In this document: piece after piece, positions 8,249 through 16,195 of the stretch | How positions within the stretch are numbered: the first letter of the stretch is position 1 | How the letters are laid out: every line of letters begins with the position of its first letter | Source of the DNA: Clostridiaceae bacterium | GTDB taxonomy: Bacteria; Bacillota; Clostridia; DSM-8532 | DNA length: 34,499 nucleotides | NCBI GenBank assembly: GCA_012521705.1 | Contig: JAAYLX010000020.1 | Span: forward strand, 1 to 34,499 | Reading direction: 5' to 3' | Translations under genes and position numbers: made by a program | Notes under the pieces: model-generated | Databases searched by the model: none | The model's input: the letters and a program-made list of their open reading frames with translations, nothing else | What the model was told of the DNA's origin: nothing

Positions 8249-9196
8249 TCATTCCCCCATTCCTTTGAGCGCAAGACTTATGCATGCATTATAATTACTG
8301 ATATCGATGCCCATTGCGCCATTCATTCCGGATATTTTCAAGGTTCTATATGGGTCTGGAATTTCAACCTGAATATTGGTAATTTTGCGGATTTGGGATG
8401 CAACAGCTTCCTGGTTTTTATCAGTACCGCAGATAAATATTTTCATGATTTCAACAGAGTTTTTACTAAGATAATAGTTGACCGAAGATCTTATTTCATT
8501 AATAAGTATATTGGAAATCAAATCCGCCCCTGAAACGTTGCCTTCTTCGGTTGTATTTGAAATAGCAACGGTTCTGGCAAATTCCAAAATTCCGTTATTA
8601 AAGATCATAATGTTTCCAAGATCATTATTAAACCCGACAACAGCAAAATTACCGGTATTGCTGAAGATCAAAGAAGACCGTCCCAGAGCGAACATGGTGG
8701 AATCAATATCGGTAATATTCAGGCCGGCGCGTTCTATACTTTTGATATAATCGCCTATCATTTTTTTCCTGGCGCCAACCAGAATTACATTGATGAATTT
8801 TCTGTCTTCTGATTCTTTTTCCCCGGTAACTATGTAATCCACTTCAAGTTCAGCCAGTGGAACAGGAATATAGTCTTCAGCCTGCATACGAACCATACTC
8901 CTGATTTTGTCATCAGGAACTTTGGGGAATGTTGCAAATCTGACTATAATGTCCTGGTTATTAACTCCAAGGACAACATTCTTTCCCCTGAATTTGTTCT
9001 GTCCCATTAATTTCACAATGCACTCAGATAAAAGATCCGGATCGGCAACCTTTCCTTCTTTTACGGCGCCTTCAGGAAGATCAATTCGTCCCCATGCGGA
9101 AATTGCCGGATTCTTCTTGTTTCCGGTAATTTCAACGGCTCTTATCTCTTTTGAATCCATCTCCAAACCAATAATATGCTTTTTGAAAATCTCCAT
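8249..9196 (-). CDS. pilM: PilM actin-like pilus assembly ATPase
   Basis: 315-residue cytoplasmic protein of the FtsA/actin-like fold that binds the PilN N-terminus and signals between the ATPases and the membrane complex. Family features include the opening IIGLEMDSKEIRAVEI (first phosphate loop), VVLGVNNQDIIVRFATFPK, an AEDYIPVPL segment near residue 100, VDYIV, DIDSTMFALGR, and NFAVVGFNNDLGNIMIF as the second nucleotide loop. The start is placed at ATG 9196, six bases after TTGAGG; an in-frame TTG at 9208 would overlap the sigma factor gene stop and has no clear ribosome site. It follows the sigma factor gene by 8 bases, so the two are almost certainly co-transcribed. Confidence 0.95.
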   Translation of the reverse strand: MEIFKKHIIGLEMDSKEIRAVEITGNKKNPAISAWGRIDLPEGAVKEGKVADPDLLSECIVKLMGQNKFRGKNVVLGVNNQDIIVRFATFPKVPDDKIRSMVRMQAEDYIPVPLAELEVDYIVTGEKESEDRKFINVILVGARKKMIGDYIKSIERAGLNITDIDSTMFALGRSSLIFSNTGNFAVVGFNNDLGNIMIFNNGILEFARTVAISNTTEEGNVSGADLISNILINEIRSSVNYYLSKNSVEIMKIFICGTDKNQEAVASQIRKITNIQVEIPDPYRTLKISGMNGAMGIDISNYNACISLALKGMGE

Positions 9197-9204
9197 AAAA
9201 AACC

Positions 9205-9912
9205 TCAAGATACTTCTTCTATTAAAATTTCTTTCAGATCTGTAAGGCTGCTTTTCAGCAACCGTGATACCTTTCGCTGATTAATGCCAAGGGAATCGGC
9301 AGTTTGCTGCTGTGTTCTGTTTTTGAAAAACAAACTGTAAATTACTTTTTTCTTTAATCCGGTCAGCTTCTGGATTGCCTCATGCAATACTATCCTGTCT
9401 TCAATGGGCAATTTAAAGCTCTCATATCTGATACAGCCTATTTTGTCCAGGTTAAGCTCATCTATTGAAACCAGTCCGGCTTTTAGTATTTCAGATATAC
9501 CTTCTTTTTTGATATTGAGCTTTTCCGATATATTTGCTTCCGACGGCAGTTCAAAAGTTTTTTCATAATACTCTTCAAGATAATTCACAGCCTTCTTCTG
9601 AATATTATCTATAAAGCCCGGCTTGTAGTATTTCATCTCTTTTCTTATGTAATGCCTTATCTCACCAATAATACAATGGGTGGCATAGGTTGCAAATGTG
9701 TTCATGTTCTTGTCAAAGCGAGTCAATGCCTTCATAACGCCTTCGTACCCGGCCTGTACAGCATCCTCATTGAGTATACCGCCGCTAAGGGTACAGGTTA
9801 TATATTCAATAAGCGGTTTTGAAGCTTTTAAGAGCTCGGATAAATTGGCCTCGGTCGGATCAGAACTGTATTTCGTGTATGCATCATTAATTCTGGCATT
9901 GAATGTCGACAT
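9205..9912 (-). CDS. Sigma-70 family RNA polymerase sigma factor within the pilus operon
   Basis: 235 residues with the three-domain layout (regions 2, 3 and 4) of FliA/SigF/SigB-type factors, not the two-domain ECF layout. Region 2 spans about 30-95 (EDAVQAGYEGVMKALTRFD, then FATYATHCIIGEIRHYIRKE, the core-binding and -10 recognition helices). A region 3-like helix-turn-helix is at 122-145 (LPSEANISEKLNIKKEGISE). Region 4 spans 175-232, with the -35 recognition helix TQQQTADSLGINQRKVSRLLK. The ATG at 9912 lies one base after the pilC stop and has AGGGGG eight bases upstream, inside pilC; its own stop is 8 bases from pilM. This coupling points to a dedicated regulator of the pilus locus, perhaps autoregulated. 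No anti-sigma gene is visible next to it. The subfamily and target promoter are not recognisable from sequence alone. Confidence 0.9.
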   Translation of the reverse strand: MSTFNARINDAYTKYSSDPTEANLSELLKASKPLIEYITCTLSGGILNEDAVQAGYEGVMKALTRFDKNMNTFATYATHCIIGEIRHYIRKEMKYYKPGFIDNIQKKAVNYLEEYYEKTFELPSEANISEKLNIKKEGISEILKAGLVSIDELNLDKIGCIRYESFKLPIEDRIVLHEAIQKLTGLKKKVIYSLFFKNRTQQQTADSLGINQRKVSRLLKSSLTDLKEILIEEVS

Positions 9913-9913
9913 A

Positions 9914-11125
9914 CTACATACCCCCTAACGAAGTTACAGTAGTAAAGATAGGCAGATAGAGTGATATCAGCATGCCTGCGACTGCAAAACCGATTACTAT
10001 TATCGCAATTGGCTGGATTAAAGCCTGAAGTCCTCTGGTTGTTGTCTGGACCTCCTGTTCATAGAATTCTGCCACTTTTTCCAACAATTCAGGAAGTGTA
10101 CCCGATTCCTCACCAACTGCCACCATCTGAATAACCATGGGCGGGAATAATCCGCTTTGTTCTAAAGTTGATGCAATACTCTTTCCTTCCTCTATACCCT
10201 GCACGGTCCTTTTAACCGATTCTGAGATAAGGTCACTGCCGGACGTCGGCCCGGCGCTTTCAAGAGCCTTTACAACAGTAATGCCTCCCTGAAGCAAAGT
10301 TGATAAAGTTCTGGTAAACCTTGCTATTACTGTTTTAAGCAGCAGGTCTCCAAAAACCGGCATCCTGAATTTGTATTTTTCCCACAAATCATGGCCGGTC
10401 CTGCTTTTTGCAAATAGCATTAATCCAGACACTACTGCAACAGTTGCAGCAATCCAAATATAATAATAACTTCTCAAAGATTCGGAAAGATTGAATATTA
10501 CCTGACTGATTTTAGGTATGACAGCAGTATCAGGAATCAGTTTCTGAAAAACAGGTACAAGAAACACCACCATGGCAACAAACATTACAATTGCAAAAAT
10601 ACCAATGGTTCTTGGATAGGATATGGCGGATTTTACCTCGTCCCTTAACACTTTCTCTTTCTGAAGCTGCTCGGAAAGTCTAAGAAGTGAATTTTCCAGC
10701 ATACCTCCTGTCTCACCCGCATTTATCATAGAAACATACAGATCGCTAAAAATATTCGGATAGAGACTGAAGGCTTCTGTGAGGTTCATACCTCCTTCAA
10801 CGTTGCTGTGAATATTAGAAAGCGCATTTCTCAGCATGGCGTTATCCACCTGCTGTGAAAGCGTATATATTGCACGGGTTACAGGAATACCTGCTGCCAG
10901 CATGGCAGAGAGCTGACGGCTGAAAAGCGCCAAATCAGAAATAGTAGGCTTTTTTTCATTATTGATAAAGCTGCTTTTCTTTTTGGGTTTATTCTCTTGC
11001 AACTCAATAATTGATAAACCCATATTTTTCAGCTTATCAATTGCCTGACTGCAATTATCTGCAGATACCTGGCCGCTGATTAATTGCCCTCTGTTGTCAA
11101 GACACTCATAGCTATAATAGTTCAT
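9914..11125 (-). CDS. pilC: Type IV pilus inner-membrane platform protein PilC
   Basis: 403 residues, the usual PilC/GspF length. Polytopic platform on which PilB and PilT act. An N-terminal segment (YYSYECLDNRGQLISGQV) is followed by two T2SSF domains, each with the family sequence FSRQLSAMLAAGIPVTRAI (about 85-103) and FTRTLSTLLQGGITVVKALE (about 285-304). Membrane helices are around 168-192 (IGIFAIVMFVAMVVFLVPVF), 218-240 and at the C-terminus (LIQPIAIIVIGFAVAGMLISLYLPIF). The glycine-rich GETGGMLENSL and GEESGTLPELLEK segments typical of the family are present. The ATG has AAAGGTGATC upstream. It follows pilT by 37 bases and its stop nearly touches the sigma factor start. Confidence 0.97.
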   Translation of the reverse strand: MNYYSYECLDNRGQLISGQVSADNCSQAIDKLKNMGLSIIELQENKPKKKSSFINNEKKPTISDLALFSRQLSAMLAAGIPVTRAIYTLSQQVDNAMLRNALSNIHSNVEGGMNLTEAFSLYPNIFSDLYVSMINAGETGGMLENSLLRLSEQLQKEKVLRDEVKSAISYPRTIGIFAIVMFVAMVVFLVPVFQKLIPDTAVIPKISQVIFNLSESLRSYYYIWIAATVAVVSGLMLFAKSRTGHDLWEKYKFRMPVFGDLLLKTVIARFTRTLSTLLQGGITVVKALESAGPTSGSDLISESVKRTVQGIEEGKSIASTLEQSGLFPPMVIQMVAVGEESGTLPELLEKVAEFYEQEVQTTTRGLQALIQPIAIIVIGFAVAGMLISLYLPIFTTVTSLGGM

Positions 11126-11162
11126 CTTGGTTGATCACCTTTCGCGTAATACTAAGAAAGAA

Positions 11163-12263
11163 CTAAAGGAAAAACTTATTCTGAAGTTGTCTTTCAACCT
11201 CTGACCGGTCGATACAACGTTCCAAAACAGCTTTCTGGCTGATCTTGTTTTCGAAATAAAGTCTTATCAAAGCCTGATCCAGTGTTTGCATGCCGGCACT
11301 GTGTCCGGTCTGGATCGCGGAGTAAATCTGATGTTCTTTACCATCACGTATCATGCTCCGGATAGCGGGCGTATCAACCATATATTCGACGGCAACAACT
11401 CTCCCCTTGCCGTCAGCTGAAGGTACAAGGGTTTGTGATATTACGGCTCTCAAAGAATTGGACAATTGCTGCCGGATTTGCATTCTTTTTTCATTACTGA
11501 AAGAGTCAATAATTCTGGTAATTGTCAACGGAGCTGTCTGAGTATGAAGTGTTGACAATACCAGATGCCCTGTTTCAGCCGCTGTCAGAGCTATACCAAT
11601 ACTTTCTGTGTCGCGCATTTCTCCTATCATAATTACGTCCGGGTCATGGCGAAGCACATGTCGGAGGGCCGAAGCAAAGCTGTGGGTATCATTTCCAAGT
11701 TCCCTTTGCCTTACGGTGGACTTTTTATGCTTGTGCAGAAATTCTATTGGATCTTCTATGGTTACTATATTGCACGCCCGTGTGCTGTTGATGATATCAA
11801 TCATTGCGGCAAGAGTTGTTGATTTACCGCTTCCGGTGGGTCCAGTAACAAGAATCAAACCACGCGGAAGTGAACACAGCCTTTTTATGTCTTCGGGAAG
11901 TCCAAGCTCGTCAAAGTCCGGTATTCTGAACGGAACTGCTCTGAATGCCGCTGCAAGAGTTCCCCGCTGGAACATGATATTTCCGCGGAACCTGGCACAA
12001 CCCGGAATTGAATATGAGAAATCCAATTCATAATCCTTTTCCAGAGCTTCCCTTTGGTAGTCCTTAAGCATTGGAATTATAAGCCCTTCCATGTGGGCAT
12101 CGGTCAATGGAGGAGCATCCAAACGAATCATTTCCCCATTGATTCTTATGCACGGTGATATACCAGCTACCAAATGAAGATCCGATCCGTCGCTTTCTAC
12201 GCATATCCGCAACAAATCGTCAATGCTGTATTCATATGAGGGTGAAACATTATCAAACCGCAT
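11163..12263 (-). CDS. pilT: Pilus retraction ATPase PilT
   Basis: Cytoplasmic hexameric ATPase that disassembles the pilus, producing pulling force and twitching. 366 residues as usual. It opens with the PAS-like N2 domain (DDLLRICVESDGSDLHLVAG) and has Walker A GPTGSGKST at about 141-149, Asp box TIEDPIEF, Walker B HDPDVIMIGEMRD, and His box STLHTQTAPLTI. The AIRNLIRE C-terminal motif of classic PilT appears as AIRSMIRDGKEHQIYSAIQTG, followed by a C-terminal helical part. It lacks the tetracysteine site of PilB. GGTG lies upstream of the ATG; the gene follows the secretin-domain gene by 20 bases. Presence of both PilB and PilT predicts a dynamic, retractable pilus rather than a one-way pseudopilus. 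Confidence 0.97.
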   Translation of the reverse strand: MRFDNVSPSYEYSIDDLLRICVESDGSDLHLVAGISPCIRINGEMIRLDAPPLTDAHMEGLIIPMLKDYQREALEKDYELDFSYSIPGCARFRGNIMFQRGTLAAAFRAVPFRIPDFDELGLPEDIKRLCSLPRGLILVTGPTGSGKSTTLAAMIDIINSTRACNIVTIEDPIEFLHKHKKSTVRQRELGNDTHSFASALRHVLRHDPDVIMIGEMRDTESIGIALTAAETGHLVLSTLHTQTAPLTITRIIDSFSNEKRMQIRQQLSNSLRAVISQTLVPSADGKGRVVAVEYMVDTPAIRSMIRDGKEHQIYSAIQTGHSAGMQTLDQALIRLYFENKISQKAVLERCIDRSEVERQLQNKFFL

Positions 12264-12283
12264 AATTACACCATTCCTGTTTT

Positions 12284-13705
12284 CTATTCATTTGCACCAT
12301 CCGTCAGAGGATTATCTATCATTTTTATTACATCCTTGACATACTGGACTACATCTGGTGATGCTTCCAGATACATTATGTAATAATGATTATCGTCACG
12401 GGCTACATTCTTGGATATGGTGAACTTGTCTTCCGGCAGACCAGTAATTTCACAGATCAGATCACGTCTATTCTTAAGCTTTGTTGTGCCACTTGAATGA
12501 TTTGAATAGTCAACAGGAACCTTTATCTCCTCAGATGCAACATCAATCTCTTCAAGCTGTGCGAGGACATGAAGTCTGTAATCCTGAGGACAGAACACCA
12601 TTACACTTTTTACAAACTGAGGGAAACTGAATGTATAAAATTTTACGTTTTTTTCGTTTTCAATACTTCTTAACCTTGCCATGGCTTCTTTTGCGGTAAT
12701 ATTCCTTAGATTGTAAACTGCCATATGATCCTGTTCCAGATTGTCCTTAATATCAACCTGATTAAGAACGGAAAGTGCTAAATTAACTGCTTCCTGGGTA
12801 CCGCTAAGCCAGACGGTCTGCATTCTTCTTGAAAGCGAAACAACGTTTATATCGATATTGAGCTCCTGGATTACATCTTTAGCTTTTTCAGATGTAAGAT
12901 ATTGCAGGTCTTTTCTTTTAAGCACAAAGTTGTTGGATAGAGTATTCTGTGGTATATCCAACTGGGTTTTAATTTCATTGGCAAGAGCTGCATCTTCTTC
13001 GGTACCGTAAATCCAAAGTGTCATGGGGTTGGAATCTATTATGAGTCCTCCGTAAAATCCCATATCATTGAGAACATTATTCAAAAGATCAGCAGAAATA
13101 TGGGTTAAAGTTACAGGACTTAACTTGTATTCCTCACTCCAGTATGCATTTTCCGCTTTATCAAGCATTGCAACAAGCTGAGCTACTTTTGATAAATCAC
13201 CTGGAAGCCCCTGTACCCAAATTACTTTATCATTGGTGTCCAGAGTAACTTTCTTTACAGGTATGGACAAGGCATCAATCTGTGAAGACAATACATCTGC
13301 ACGTATGTACTTCAGATTGAACTTTGTAAGGGCAATCTTGTCCAGATAGTTTTTCTCAAGACTTTCCCTTGTTCCGGCTATAATCGTATTATTATCCTTT
13401 ATGTATTCCATGCCCACTGATTTAAGCAAATAATCAAGGGCTTCTTCGCAAGTAACACTCTGAACAGAAGAATCTACTTTAACAGGTTCTTCTGTATAGA
13501 CAATATTGCTACCCATATTGACAGCCAGAGCCGATAATACATCACGAATATCAGCATTTCTGACATTCAGTGAAATAACAGAATCTCCTTTTTGGGACAA
13601 AGGTGAAAGTACTACGGTCTCGTTTACTGCAAATACAGGAAGATTAAACTGGGATAAAATCGTTATAACAAGCATTAACCAAATAAGATATTTATTTATT
13701 TTCAT
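12284..13705 (-). CDS. PilQ/GspD-like secretin N-domain protein lacking the barrel
   Basis: 473-residue exported protein: signal peptide at about 1-26 (KYLIWLMLVITILSQFNLPVFA), then an N0/STN-type domain at 43-110 (ISLNVRNADIRDVLSALAVNMGSNIVYTEEP is the recognisable stretch in two parts), followed by about five N1-type repeats. Each repeat closes on a hydrophobic strand and helix: VIWVQGLPGD (161), LWIYGTEEDA (230), VWLSGTQEAV (298), VMVFCPQDYR (368) and YIMYLEASPD (442). The C-terminal secretin domain that forms the outer-membrane gate is absent, and there is no transmembrane segment after the signal peptide; the frame ends normally at TDGANE. In Gram-negative bacteria PilP contacts PilQ N-domains; here a pilP-like gene sits immediately upstream. 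A wall-spanning guide or collar around the pilus is a reasonable inference. AGGTGGG precedes the ATG. Confidence 0.85.
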   Translation of the reverse strand: MKINKYLIWLMLVITILSQFNLPVFAVNETVVLSPLSQKGDSVISLNVRNADIRDVLSALAVNMGSNIVYTEEPVKVDSSVQSVTCEEALDYLLKSVGMEYIKDNNTIIAGTRESLEKNYLDKIALTKFNLKYIRADVLSSQIDALSIPVKKVTLDTNDKVIWVQGLPGDLSKVAQLVAMLDKAENAYWSEEYKLSPVTLTHISADLLNNVLNDMGFYGGLIIDSNPMTLWIYGTEEDAALANEIKTQLDIPQNTLSNNFVLKRKDLQYLTSEKAKDVIQELNIDINVVSLSRRMQTVWLSGTQEAVNLALSVLNQVDIKDNLEQDHMAVYNLRNITAKEAMARLRSIENEKNVKFYTFSFPQFVKSVMVFCPQDYRLHVLAQLEEIDVASEEIKVPVDYSNHSSGTTKLKNRRDLICEITGLPEDKFTISKNVARDDNHYYIMYLEASPDVVQYVKDVIKMIDNPLTDGANE

Positions 13706-13732
13706 AACCTATGCCCACCTGTCGTTAGTTAA

Positions 13733-14191
13733 TTACTTTGCCTTCTCTGAAATATTCAATGTATTGGTGTCGCTTCCATTGCTTATTGTTACAGATTCTT
13801 TGTCAATACTTATAACTTCCCAGGAGCTGTCGCCTACAAGACTTCCGACCCCTACTATGGAAGAAAGATTATCTGATTCAAGAATTGCCAGGGGCCGCTC
13901 TTCAGAAAAAATAATGCCTGTAAGAGCAAAAGGAGACTCAAAGGGGTCTTTTTTAACAGAAGACTCCTTATCATTAATGTTCCTTGTTGTCTGAGGTAAA
14001 ATAATAACCTGATTTCCGTTTTCCAGTCCCGCCCAGTCTGGCGGTTCAGATGAGACTTTGGATGATTTTCCCGATTTAGACAGTACCACTATTGCAACAA
14101 TAATCAGCACTATCAGAATCGGAATCAGATAAGTCAAGGACTTGTTTTCTTCAAGAAATTGTTTTATTGCCGCGTTTTCTGTCTTGATCAT
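13733..14191 (-). CDS. PilP/GspC-like pilus protein with one membrane anchor
   Basis: 152 residues. ATG 14191 is preferred over a TTG at 14215 because AAGGGGA lies nine bases before the ATG and nothing similar precedes the TTG. One membrane helix near residues 20-37 (SLTYLIPILIVLIIVAIVVL), a Ser/Pro-rich spacer, then the PilP/GspC homology-region pattern from about residue 82: KDPFESPFALTGIIFSEERP, an AILESDNLSSIVGVGSLVGD strand pair and WEVISIDKESVTIS. PilP normally is a lipoprotein joining PilN/PilO to PilQ; this version is membrane-anchored like GspC and has no lipobox. It is the first gene of the pilus cluster, 28 bases ahead of the secretin-domain gene. Confidence 0.75.
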   Translation of the reverse strand: MIKTENAAIKQFLEENKSLTYLIPILIVLIIVAIVVLSKSGKSSKVSSEPPDWAGLENGNQVIILPQTTRNINDKESSVKKDPFESPFALTGIIFSEERPLAILESDNLSSIVGVGSLVGDSSWEVISIDKESVTISNGSDTNTLNISEKAK

Positions 14192-14257
14192 ATAAGCTGA
14201 TATCCCCTTCCCCAAAATTAAAAACTTTGATGTAACTTAGATAATTTTCATAGTAAT

Positions 14258-14263
14258 TGTCAA
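14258..14263 (-). promoter_or_regulatory. Isolated consensus -35 box (TTGACA) before pilP
   Basis: The minus strand has a perfect TTGACA 67 bases upstream of the pilP start codon. The best -10 at the right distance (TAAGTT at 14239..14234, spacer 18) matches only 3 of 6, so this is a weak alternative to the promoter proposed at 14284..14312. It may simply be chance in AT-rich DNA. Confidence 0.2.
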
Positions 14264-14283
14264 TTTTAACCTGATTTGTTTAT

Positions 14284-14328
14284 ATATTATTACATTTTTC
14301 CCATAAATACAAGTACTGAATACAAGTA
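14284..14328 (-). promoter_or_regulatory. Candidate pilus-operon promoter with paired direct repeats
   Basis: In the gap between pilD and pilP the minus strand carries two perfect 10-bp direct repeats TACTTGTATT (14328..14319 and 14315..14306) separated by 3 bases. The second repeat contains TTGTAT, which lies 17 bases from TAATAT (14289..14284), a possible -35/-10 pair. Repeats of one helical turn plus three bases over a -35 region are typical of an activator or repressor site, or of a non-standard promoter. It is an attractive control point for the whole pilus operon, possibly for its own sigma factor. No direct evidence of function. Confidence 0.4.
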
Positions 14329-14387
14329 ATGCTAATAGTTAATTTTTTATCATACTTTTTTATTTAATTGTAAAAAAATCATATTTT

Positions 14388-15191
14388 TTAGAAAATTAAT
14401 AGGAATCCAGGTCCTGCTAAAACAGTCAGGACAACAGACGTTACAATGAAAGGACCAAAAGGTATGGCAGATTTTCTGTTAAGCTTTTTTAATATCATAA
14501 GAATAACTGAAAAAATGCTTGCTATTAAAAAGGACATTATAAGAGAAATCAAAGTCAACTTCAGGCCAAGTACCAGGCCTATGGGAAGATATATCTTAAC
14601 ATCTCCCATACCCATACCGCCGTCATTCCGGTATATTGCAAAAGCAATCAACGCAATAAAAAAGAGTATGCCGGAAGCTGATACCATTCCGATAAGCGGA
14701 GCGTACCAGAGCGGTGAATCATAGAATATAACCGGTCTGCAGAGAGCATGAAAAAGAAAAACTCCTGTCCCTCCCACAAGGCCTGAAATAACAAGGCCAT
14801 TGGGTATAATCATATATTTAAGATCAATAAAAGCAACCGGAATTAATACTGTAATCAGAAAAATTGCAGCTACTGTTTCAATTGTAAATCCATATCTCAA
14901 AAAAGTAAGAAGCCACAACAAGCCTGTCAAAAGTTCCACAACAGGATATTGTATTGAAATGGGCTTTTTGCATTCCCTGCACTTCCCGCCAAGTATTATG
15001 TAACTGATTACGGGAATTAAATCAGTTTTTCTAATTTTTGATCCACAGTTCGGACAATGTGAATGAGGTAATACAATAGATTTTTTCAAAGGAATCCTGT
15101 ATATGCAGACATTAAGGAAAGAACCTACGCACATTCCGGCGATTAAAGCCAGAATGCTGAAAAATAATTTCATAGGCAGTGAGTCAAACAT
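14388..15191 (-). CDS. pilD: Prepilin leader peptidase / N-methyltransferase PilD
   Basis: Polytopic aspartyl protease that cuts prepilin leaders after the conserved Gly and methylates the new N-terminus. 267 residues. The first membrane segment with GSFLNVCIYRIP is followed by the cytoplasmic tetracysteine loop (C46, C49, C71, C74) of the bifunctional enzyme, and the two catalytic aspartates are visible: D123 in FIDLKYMIIPN and D197 in GGMGMGDVKI. About seven further hydrophobic segments follow. The ATG overlaps the stop of the AIR-synthase-like gene by one base (TGATG), so it belongs to that upstream transcript, while 196 bases separate it from pilP. It should process all four prepilins encoded downstream. 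Confidence 0.97.
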   Translation of the reverse strand: MFDSLPMKLFFSILALIAGMCVGSFLNVCIYRIPLKKSIVLPHSHCPNCGSKIRKTDLIPVISYIILGGKCRECKKPISIQYPVVELLTGLLWLLTFLRYGFTIETVAAIFLITVLIPVAFIDLKYMIIPNGLVISGLVGGTGVFLFHALCRPVIFYDSPLWYAPLIGMVSASGILFFIALIAFAIYRNDGGMGMGDVKIYLPIGLVLGLKLTLISLIMSFLIASIFSVILMILKKLNRKSAIPFGPFIVTSVVLTVLAGPGFLLIF

Positions 15192-16195
15192 CAGATCATT
15201 CCCTTCATCTTTCGTGCTTTGTATAATTCATCGGATTCAGGGATATCAATCTTTAAATGATTCTCACCGTCTATTATTATACATTCCTTGCCAAATGTAA
15301 TTTGTCCTATAATTGATGCTTTAATATCATTCTGATGAAGAATTTTTAAAAGTCCGTTTCCGTTTGGAGTAGTAATGAGCATGCAGCCACTTGATATGAG
15401 TTTCAAAGGATCTATATTAAGAAAATTGCATATTCTCCTGGTATGCTCTAAAATCGGAATTTTTCTCTTTTCAACCTGAAGGCCATATCCGCTTGCGTTT
15501 GATATTTCCCAAAGCGCTCCAAGAACTCCGCCCTCGGTAACGTCATGCATGGCTGAAACTCCGTAGTTCGCCGCAAGCATCCCTTCTTTTACAACGCTGA
15601 TATTTCCCAAAAGTTTTTTGCTTTCTTCTACAAATTCGTCACCGAATTCCCTTCTGAATTCTTCCTCAAAATAATAGGAAAGTATAACCGTACCTTCGGT
15701 GGCGGCGTAATTGGTAAGGATTATATCATCACCTGGTTTTGCGCCCTCGGTTGTGATAAGTTTCCCTTTTTTGACCCTGCCAATTGCTGTTACGCTCAAA
15801 ACCATACGGTTTACTGCGTCGGTAATCTCAGTATGCCCGCCGATTATATCTGCATTGACCAATTCAGAAGCAATTTTTAGCTGTCTCATTATCTTTTCTA
15901 TTTCTTCAGTTTCAGTACCGACGGGCGCAAGAATAGTTACCATTAATGCCAGGGGCTCGGCCCCGGCTGAAGCAAGGTCATTGCAAGCTATATTTACACC
16001 TAAAAAACCGGTTTCGTCATCAGAACCGGTTATGGGGTCAGTTGTAACTACGCATAAATCGCTTCCCAGATCCAAAGCCGCACAATCCTCACCTATTTTC
16101 GGAAGGCTTATAACTTCGTTTCTTTTAGGTTTGTCATACATTTTAAGCAGTTGTTCCAATATATCATTAGGAATTTTACCTATGTTTAGCTTCAA
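15191..16195 (-). CDS. AIR-synthase/HypE-like protein (PurM superfamily)
   Basis: 334-residue protein with the two-domain PurM/HypE/SelD/ThiL architecture of ATP-using enzymes. N-terminal signature: IGEDCAALDLGSDLCVVTTDP, then GFLGVNIACNDLASAGAEPLALM (the dimer and nucleotide segment) and ADIIGGHTEITDAV. C-terminal domain: MHDVTEGGVLGALWEIS and ISSGCMLITTP. The general family is clear; the substrate is not. It is closest in feel to HypE-like archaeal/clostridial AIR-synthase-related proteins, but HypE's C-terminal Cys is absent (it ends RKMKGMI). It starts at TTG 16195: GAGGAGGT lies nine bases upstream, the TTG overlaps the previous gene's TGA, and the next Met (residue 19) has no ribosome site and would delete the conserved N-terminal helix. 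Translationally coupled to DUF2225 and pilD neighbours. Confidence 0.85.
   Translation of the reverse strand: MKLNIGKIPNDILEQLLKMYDKPKRNEVISLPKIGEDCAALDLGSDLCVVTTDPITGSDDETGFLGVNIACNDLASAGAEPLALMVTILAPVGTETEEIEKIMRQLKIASELVNADIIGGHTEITDAVNRMVLSVTAIGRVKKGKLITTEGAKPGDDIILTNYAATEGTVILSYYFEEEFRREFGDEFVEESKKLLGNISVVKEGMLAANYGVSAMHDVTEGGVLGALWEISNASGYGLQVEKRKIPILEHTRRICNFLNIDPLKLISSGCMLITTPNGNGLLKILHQNDIKASIIGQITFGKECIIIDGENHLKIDIPESDELYKARKMKGMI

Noticed and set aside
12284-13705. Frameshift or truncation as the reason for the missing secretin barrel
   Set aside because: The frame ends cleanly, and pilT starts 20 bases later with no leftover barrel-coding sequence in other frames, so the short form looks native.
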